A stretch of DNA of 18,601 bases. Source: JANQQZ01 sp039187315. Lineage in GTDB: Bacteria > Planctomycetota > Phycisphaerae > Phycisphaerales > UBA1924. This document shows positions 14,758 through 18,601 of the stretch, piece by piece; within the stretch, counting starts at the first letter, position 1, and every line of letters starts with the position of its first letter. The DNA lies in the NCBI GenBank assembly GCA_039187315.1, contig JBCCZQ010000061.1:1-18601 (forward strand), read 5' to 3'. Below the pieces are notes generated by a model. The model was not told the origin of the DNA. It was given only the letters and a program-made list of their open reading frames with translations, and made no database searches. The position numbers were made by a program, and so were the translations under genes.

Positions 14758-15267
14758 ATGAACGACTACAACGCTGCGGAAGGTCTCGACTTCTTCGGTG
14801 ATTCACGAGAGTCTAAAGGTAAGCGAGAGGTCATTTTGTCGCTCTACAGTGCGATGATCTCCATCGGACAGGAAATCCGAAAGTCGGTCGAGCGTGTGAC
14901 CGTTTGGGGTTCTGGAATCGTTCTTCTCGCGGTGGGTTGGATCGCGAGAGCCGACCAAGACACTATCGACGAAACCCAGCGATTCGCATTGTCCGGATGC
15001 GTGCTCGTGTTCGCGATCGCCCAGATCGCGTTCATCCGCTCGTTGTGGGGACGCTACCGGCAGATCATGGTTTGTGTCCGACGTATCAACGAGTTGCAGG
15101 GCGGACACCAACCCGGAGTTTTTCTTCACGAAAGAGCACTCTTTCCGAAGGCGTGGCTCGACTTCGGCACCGACAGGTGGCGTGAGGCCGTCTTCCGCAA
15201 CGCCTACTTAAGCATCGGTGTGGTCACAGCAATCGGTGTGGTCCTGATCTGGGTTCTTGCACCTTGA
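14758..15267 (+). CDS. Small three-helix membrane protein, unknown function (divergent pair, member 2)
   Basis: A 169-residue protein of unknown family. A helix LSLYSAMISIGQEIRKSVER (28-47) precedes hydrophobic segments at about 49-64 and 77-95. A cytosolic-like loop RYRQIMVCVRRINE and a DFGTDRWREAVFRN segment follow, then a last helix at about 147-167. The start at 14758 is supported by GGAG eight bases upstream. The general plan (short helix, two close membrane helices, charged helix, third membrane helix) recurs in many island-encoded proteins without a function and loosely recalls SLATT-type effectors; I do not claim membership. Confidence 0.65.
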   Translation: MNDYNAAEGLDFFGDSRESKGKREVILSLYSAMISIGQEIRKSVERVTVWGSGIVLLAVGWIARADQDTIDETQRFALSGCVLVFAIAQIAFIRSLWGRYRQIMVCVRRINELQGGHQPGVFLHERALFPKAWLDFGTDRWREAVFRNAYLSIGVVTAIGVVLIWVLAP

Positions 15268-15356
15268 CGACCGAATCCCCGCCTGGGCGAACGGCTTCCC
15301 GGGCGAGCGGGAGAGACACGAAGCGCCTGCGTTCGACGGGAACGATCCAACTTTTC

Positions 15357-15391
15357 AAAAAACGCACCCGGGGCATCACGCCCCGGGTGCG
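15357..15391 (-). terminator. Strong intrinsic terminator of the minus-strand operon
   Basis: A perfect twelve-base-pair stem (15363-15374 with 15380-15391, arms CGCACCCGGGGC and its complement) and a five-base loop are followed on the minus strand by TTTTTTG. On the plus strand there is no T-run, so it stops minus-strand transcripts from the 15557-18316 gene chain. Confidence 0.9.
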
Positions 15392-15491
15392 CACATCACC
15401 GCGGCGATGGAGAGAACCGCGGAAAGCCGCGCCGAGCTGCGCTGAGAGCCCGGCGGGCGATGGCGACGGTGAGCCGATCCGCCGCCAGAAA

Positions 15492-15523
15492 CCCCGACCG
15501 ACTGATGGCTCGGCCGGTCGGGG
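15492..15523 (-). terminator. Weaker hairpin just after the last operon gene
   Basis: A nine-base-pair stem CCCCGACCG/CGGTCGGGG with a 14-base loop lies 34 bases after the stop at 15557 and is followed on the minus strand by TTTCTGG. It may be a weak first terminator or an RNA-protecting structure ahead of the strong one. Confidence 0.4.
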
Positions 15524-15556
15524 CGGGGCGTCCACCACACGCCCCGGAGCACTTCC

Positions 15557-15913
15557 CTACCTCCGACCGATGCTGCCGAGGAACGTCGCCGACAGGTCGA
15601 GCCCGGCCGCCGGTGGTGTCGGCTCGGGCGGCTGCGGCTGGCCGTCCTCGCCGGCCTTGAGCACGCGGCCGTTGGGGCCTCGCACGAAGCCGGGCGGCAG
15701 CGCGTCGGAGCCTTCCTCGGACTCAGCCTGTTCGAGCGCCTTGGTGAGGTCGTCGACGGTGGCCCTGCCCGAGCGGATCGCGGAGCGCCAGGCCGCGTCG
15801 GACTCGTGAATGCCGAGGAGTTCGTCTTTGAGCGCGAGCTGCTGCGTCAGGTTCGCGATGATGCCTCGCTGCGCGGCGATGAGTTCCTGGATCGGGTCGC
15901 TGGTATCGCTCAT
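15557..15913 (-). CDS. Hypothetical protein with N-terminal coiled-coil-like helix
   Basis: A 118-residue protein of unknown function. Residues 5-35 (IQELIAAQRGIIANLTQQL...) look like a long amphipathic helix. Residues 40-68 form a second charged helix. The C-terminal third is proline-rich (QPQPPEPTPPAAG) and ends GSIGRR. The start at 15913 overlaps the stop of the previous gene as ATGA and has a strong GGAGG six bases upstream, so it is the last translationally coupled gene of the chain. In phage-like operons such small helical proteins can be assembly factors, but nothing here proves that. Confidence 0.65.
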   Translation of the reverse strand: MSDTSDPIQELIAAQRGIIANLTQQLALKDELLGIHESDAAWRSAIRSGRATVDDLTKALEQAESEEGSDALPPGFVRGPNGRVLKAGEDGQPQPPEPTPPAAGLDLSATFLGSIGRR

Positions 15914-16737
15914 GCCGCACCTCCCCCGCGCACCTTCTCGATCTTCGCGGCGCGGTCGCGCTTCCCGGGTCCGAGCTGCGAGGTCGACGCTCGCCAACGC
16001 TCGACGAAGACCGTGCCACCGGAACGGATCATCTCGGACGCTCTCCGCGCGCCGTCGAGCGCGGCCGACTCGCCCGCGGCGAACTGCTTCGCGGCGAGGC
16101 CGTGGACTACCTCACGAGCCTGGTCGTCGAGACCGGCCAGGTAGCCGGGCACGTCGAGCACCGCCGAGACCGTCTGGAGGTCGCCCTCGGCGATGCGCTT
16201 TGCGAGGAACTGTGTGCGCTTCCCGGGTTCCATGCCGAGCAGGTGCCGCCTGATCTCGCCGGCGAGCGCGACGCCCGACGGCGTCTCGCTCCGCGCGTCG
16301 CGCAGCTTCTTCGAGATGCTGCCGGTGAGTAGCTCCTCGACCTCACCCAGGTCCGCAAGCGACTTGTCCACCTTCTCGGCGATCGACTTGAAGCGGCTCT
16401 CCGCCGCGTCGGCGAGCGCCGGTTCGTCGCCGCTGAACGCGCGGAGCTTACCGCCCGGGGTGAGCCGCCAGTCTCCGGACCGCTTGCCATCGCCGCCGAT
16501 GACGCCGTCGCCCTGAACGGCGACCATCGCCTCCGCGAGTTCGCCGCTGGCCTCGTGCATTGAGGAGAGCGCCTGGCGCGCCGTCGCGTGGATGCGGCTC
16601 CCCAACGGGAGTTCCATGAAATCGGCTCCCGCGAATGCGGCGTCCGCTCGCGCGGGGTCGACCGCCGCGGGCGCTCCGCGTCGTGGGTCTGGCTTGATAC
16701 GGTCGTCTGGCTGTTCGAGTCTTGATGTGTCCGTCAT
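15910..16737 (-). CDS. Hypothetical helical protein of the minus-strand operon
   Basis: A 275-residue protein of unknown family. It is mostly alpha-helical and charged, with no signal peptide and no membrane segment. The N-terminal 35 residues are polar and probably disordered (QPDDRIKPDPRRG). Helical stretches include RIHATARQALSSMHEASGEL, ESRFKSIAEKVDKSLADLGE and EIRRHLLGMEPGKRTQFLAK. The start at 16737 is set by GGAG eight bases upstream; an in-frame extension to 16851 lacks a site. It shares an MxDTS start with the following gene. Its place after a terminase-small-like gene would suit a portal-associated or scaffold role, but that is inference from position only. Confidence 0.65.
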   Translation of the reverse strand: MTDTSRLEQPDDRIKPDPRRGAPAAVDPARADAAFAGADFMELPLGSRIHATARQALSSMHEASGELAEAMVAVQGDGVIGGDGKRSGDWRLTPGGKLRAFSGDEPALADAAESRFKSIAEKVDKSLADLGEVEELLTGSISKKLRDARSETPSGVALAGEIRRHLLGMEPGKRTQFLAKRIAEGDLQTVSAVLDVPGYLAGLDDQAREVVHGLAAKQFAAGESAALDGARRASEMIRSGGTVFVERWRASTSQLGPGKRDRAAKIEKVRGGGAA

Positions 16738-16774
16738 GTTCGTGTCTCCGTGAATGGGTGCTGATGTCGTGGTC

Positions 16775-17107
16775 TCACGCTCTCTCGATCCGGTCGGGTT
16801 CATCTGGTTTTGACGAGGGGTCGCGATCCGCGGGGGTGGCATCCCTGTCATGGTGTTTCTGTGAATCGGGGGTACACCCCCCTCTCAGTCGCCGGTGCTT
16901 ATCGGCCCACGCCTGAACGGCGTCGGCTTTGTTCTTGAACTGGCCGTCGGGCGTGTCCGGGTCGCAGAGCCGCGTGGTCACGAGCGGCGTGCCACCACGC
17001 CCAACCGTGAACACCAACTCGGTGCGCAGCGAGTCGCGCTCCGCTTCCGTGAGCGGCTTGCCAGTGGCTCTGCGGGCCCTGCGGAGCCATCCGTCGAACT
17101 CAGTCAT
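16775..17107 (-). CDS. Hypothetical small protein of the minus-strand operon
   Basis: A 110-residue protein I do not recognise. The N-terminal part (FDGWLRRARRATGKPLTEAERDSLRTELVF) looks helical. A middle region (GGTPLVTTRLCDPDTPDGQFKNKADAVQAWADKH) is short alpha/beta, and the last 30 residues are a polar, probably disordered tail. Its ATG overlaps the stop of the upstream terminase-like gene as ATGACTGA, so the two are translationally coupled. A GTG three bases earlier is also possible. Confidence 0.6.
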   Translation of the reverse strand: MTEFDGWLRRARRATGKPLTEAERDSLRTELVFTVGRGGTPLVTTRLCDPDTPDGQFKNKADAVQAWADKHRRLRGGCTPDSQKHHDRDATPADRDPSSKPDEPDRIERA

Positions 17108-17729
17108 CACTTGGTGCCTCCAGGTTGGTGGGTTCTTCGATCAGCTCAGCTTCGGCGGCGACGCGGTCGCGCAGCTCGCCGACGAGTTCGATCAGCAGGT
17201 CGGCGCGTTCGGGCGTGAGCAGCCCCAGCTTCGTCACGTCGATCACGAGGGAATTGGGATCGAACTCGGCGTGGATGTGGGCGTGGGCGTGCTCCACGCG
17301 GCCCGTGACCTCCGTGGATCGACGCTCAGCCCAGGCGGCGTCGAGGCGTGCGAGGTAGCGGAGATGGAGCTTGGTCGCCGCGTTGAGGTCCTGAGCCCAT
17401 CCGACGAGTTCACCCTTCGAGAACACCGGCTTCTTCGAGGGGTTGCGGATGCGTTCGATCGCCAGCTCCTCCAGCTCGGCGATCATGCGTGCGCGGCCCT
17501 GCTCCAGCGCCTGATCCCACGCGGCTGCGAACCGGGGATCGACCTCCCGCAAGCGTCTGAATACCGAGTAGCCCGGCTGTCCGTCGCGTGAGGCTTGCAG
17601 GTGAGGCGAGGCACGACGCGCGGCCTCGATCGGTCCGACGGCACCGGACGCGAGATAGTCGAGGAACTCCTTCTGACGCTCCGGGTCTTGGGCGAGCGGC
17701 TTGCTGTGCTTGGTACCCCGCTTGCTCAT
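17100..17729 (-). CDS. Phage terminase small subunit-like DNA-binding protein
   Basis: A 209-residue protein resembling helix-turn-helix terminase small subunits, which recognise phage DNA for packaging. After a basic N-terminus, ERQKEFLDYLASGAVGPIEAARRAS (17-41) gives the helix-turn-helix. It continues in VFRRLREVDPRFAAAWDQALEQG (56-78), the typical 'workers-and-WDEAL' pattern of this group. KKPVFSKGELVGWAQD (99-114) matches the usual PVFYKGEVVG turn, and the LHLRYLARLDAAWAERRS stretch matches the LL.AR.P..Y.ER region. The C-terminus is acidic. GGAGG lies nine bases before the ATG. No large terminase, portal or capsid gene follows, so it may come from a decayed prophage or satellite, or may be a regulator that kept the fold. 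Confidence 0.6.
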   Translation of the reverse strand: MSKRGTKHSKPLAQDPERQKEFLDYLASGAVGPIEAARRASPHLQASRDGQPGYSVFRRLREVDPRFAAAWDQALEQGRARMIAELEELAIERIRNPSKKPVFSKGELVGWAQDLNAATKLHLRYLARLDAAWAERRSTEVTGRVEHAHAHIHAEFDPNSLVIDVTKLGLLTPERADLLIELVGELRDRVAAEAELIEEPTNLEAPSDD

Positions 17730-18316
17730 GGGCGCGGTCCTCCGAGTGATGCGCGCGGAACCGGCGCGGAACCGGATCGAGTGCGGCGCGGTGGGTGCGA
17801 GAACTTCGGCTCTAACGGGCTCTGATGGCGGATCGCCGTCGTCCGAGAACGCTTAGCGGCCTGATGAGTAATCGGTGAGGTCGGACGCGACGGCCGTCGG
17901 CGCGGTTGCCGGACGTGGTCGTGGAGCTTCCACGAGCGCGGAGCTGGGACCGATAGCTCGTCGAGGCTTATCGGTCTCGCGTGCGTTGCCGAGACGTGAT
18001 TCGCGGTTGGCGGAGTGGCAACGTCAGCCCGGTCTGTACCCGGCGGCGGGTACATGGGGGGTACGCCGAATCGGCTCTCGCACTGTCTGCAAACGCATTC
18101 GTACCTGCGTACCTCCCTGTACCCCCCTTCTTCTATTGAGTAGTAGAGGTGACAGAGATAGTCGGTAGGTACCACCGCGTAGGTGCTGTAGCAGACCCAC
18201 CGGGTTCGAGGAGGAACGGGGGTACGCCCCCGATAACTTCGTGCATAGCGACACCGCAACCGCGATTGCGACCCGCGATAGCGTTCCCCCCGCCGTGTTC
18301 GTGTTCCCCCCGTCAT
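17726..18316 (-). CDS. Possible first intact gene of the coupled operon, Arg-rich with a Cys cluster
   Basis: A 196-residue open frame with no recognised family. Its composition (Arg-, Pro- and Ser-rich ends) alone would suggest chance. Three things argue for a gene. GGAGG stands seven bases before the ATG at 18316. That ATG overlaps the upstream stop as TGATG. Its own stop overlaps the next start as ATGA. The middle region RRYECVCRQCESRFGVPP (70-87, with C74, C76, C79) resembles half of a zinc ribbon. If it is not translated, 17730-18460 is a 730-base region without a gene. The GTAC cluster described separately lies inside it. Confidence 0.4.
   Translation of the reverse strand: MTGGTRTRRGERYRGSQSRLRCRYARSYRGRTPVPPRTRWVCYSTYAVVPTDYLCHLYYSIEEGGYREVRRYECVCRQCESRFGVPPMYPPPGTDRADVATPPTANHVSATHARPISLDELSVPAPRSWKLHDHVRQPRRRPSRPTSPITHQAAKRSRTTAIRHQSPLEPKFSHPPRRTRSGSAPVPRASLGGPRP
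18036..18225. repeat. Cluster of eight GTAC-centred short motifs
   Basis: GTAC occurs at 18036, 18050, 18061, 18101, 18109, 18119, 18169 and 18222, mostly flanked by C-runs or G-runs. It includes two hairpins: GTACCCG-GCGG-CGGGTAC (18036-18053) and CGGGGG-TACG-CCCCCG (18217-18232). A related GGGGGTACACCCCC lies at 16868-16881. The density is far above what is expected for a four-base word. It may be a protein-binding array or an origin-like region of the accessory element. Confidence 0.5.
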
Positions 18317-18460
18317 CAAAACACCTCCGGTTGCAGCGCGGTCACCACAACGGGCTGACGGTCACCGCAGTCCTCGACGGTCATCAACGGACCGTCGCCA
18401 CGGACGTAGCACCAACGTGGCCGGCCCTCGATGCGCCTCTTGCGTCGCTCGAAGCCCAGC
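18316..18460 (-). pseudogene. 3' remnant of a small gene cut by the IS element
   Basis: On the minus strand the frame from the IS border to the stop at 18316 reads GFERRKRRIEGRPRWCYVR, then GDGPLMTVEDCGD and ends QPEVF. The GGPxMTVE-like segment recalls small YodC/DUF2158 proteins, but the match is short. Its stop overlaps the next ATG as TGATG, so it looks like the previous member of the coupled operon. The frame runs on into the IS, where it loses meaning, so the 5' part was probably displaced. Confidence 0.35.
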
Positions 18461-18601
18461 TGACCTGCCCCCCAGAAACCAGTCCGGTTGCTATGCGAGA
18501 ATCCATGGCATCGGACGCATCTGGGAAGGCGGGATTTCATGGCACGGATCAGGCATTCGGCGGAGCAGATCATCGGCAAGCTGCGTGAGGCGGAGGTGCT
18601 G
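18461..18601 (+). mobile_element. Left end of an IS3-family insertion sequence, truncated by the window
   Basis: TGACCTGCCCCCCAGAAACC at 18461 has the TG start and C-run typical of left inverted repeats in part of the IS3 family. It lies 78 bases before a transposase OrfA start. The other end and any target duplication lie beyond the window, so the exact border is inferred. Confidence 0.7.
18539..18601 (+). CDS. IS3-family transposase OrfA, first 21 residues
   Basis: The ATG at 18539 opens a frame reading MARIRHSAEQIIGKLREAEV to the window end. The SAEQIIGKLREAE motif is the start of the IS3 OrfA helix-turn-helix, which binds the IS ends. A purine-rich GGGAAGGCGGGA precedes the start. OrfA and the DDE-type OrfB would continue to the right. 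Confidence 0.85.
   Translation, partial: MARIRHSAEQIIGKLREAEVL

Larger units (their letters stand above)
15268..15556. other. Convergent intergenic region rich in hairpins
   Basis: About 290 bases without a gene, between the end of the plus-strand membrane gene and the end of the minus-strand operon. It holds the strong terminator at 15357-15391, the hairpin at 15492-15523 and a smaller CGCGG-AAAG-CCGCG hairpin near 15407-15420. The minus-strand message therefore has a structured trailer of about 170 bases. Confidence 0.55.

Noticed and set aside
18203..18225. Possible right attachment site resembling the tRNA-Lys 3' end (GGTTCGAG, eight bases, GGGGTAC)
   Set aside because: The outer words match at the same spacing as 12880-12902, but the central eight bases differ almost completely. 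Integrase attachment repeats are normally continuous, so this is probably coincidence.
12902..18601. CRISPR array in the accessory region
   Set aside because: No regularly spaced identical repeats of 25-40 bases are present. The GTAC motifs are short and irregularly spaced, and no cas genes were seen.

Overview
The window looks like a high-GC chromosome segment from the Planctomycetota, probably class Phycisphaerae. Two signs support this: a secreted cytochrome ending in a two-repeat dockerin-like anchor that finishes in Gly-Cys (the 'GC-type dockerin' tail common in that class), and a prepilin-like protein with the planctomycete N-terminal FTLIE leader and a C-terminal FADGSV motif. This placement rests on protein pattern recognition, not on a search.

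From 1 to about 12,900 the content is chromosomal housekeeping. A tRNA-Ser(TGA) is followed by a secreted di-heme cytochrome c peroxidase. Convergent to it is a pair on the minus strand: sucC (succinyl-CoA ligase beta) and a small lipoprotein with a DUF442/BLH-type phosphatase domain; sucD is not present. Next come a pseudopilin-type protein and a lone F1 ATP synthase beta gene (atpD) that runs straight into a perfect intrinsic terminator, without its usual atpA, atpG or atpC partners. A minus-strand lipid cluster then reads rpmF, plsX, fabH, fabD, a polyproline lipoprotein, fabG and, after a 162-base gap with a hairpin, a BLUF blue-light sensor. The first enzymes of fatty acid and phospholipid synthesis are therefore expressed with ribosomal protein L32, as in many bacteria. 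The acpP-fabF end of the usual cluster is missing, and two unexpected genes are present.

From tRNA-Lys(CTT) at 12,829 onward the window looks like an accessory island using the tRNA as its border. It holds a Panacea-domain antitoxin coupled to a PemK/MazF-like toxin, and two divergently transcribed small three-helix membrane proteins only 49 bases apart. It also holds a minus-strand chain of overlapping genes led by a zinc-finger-like ORF and a phage terminase-small-subunit-like protein, ending at a strong terminator. The island is cut at its far end by an IS3-family insertion sequence whose left end and first 21 transposase codons are visible.

The best candidates for something undescribed are the tRNA-Lys island (toxin-antitoxin pair plus divergent membrane pair), the translationally coupled five- or six-gene minus-strand operon with a dense GTAC-motif cluster inside its first gene, and the BLUF protein attached to the fatty acid cluster.
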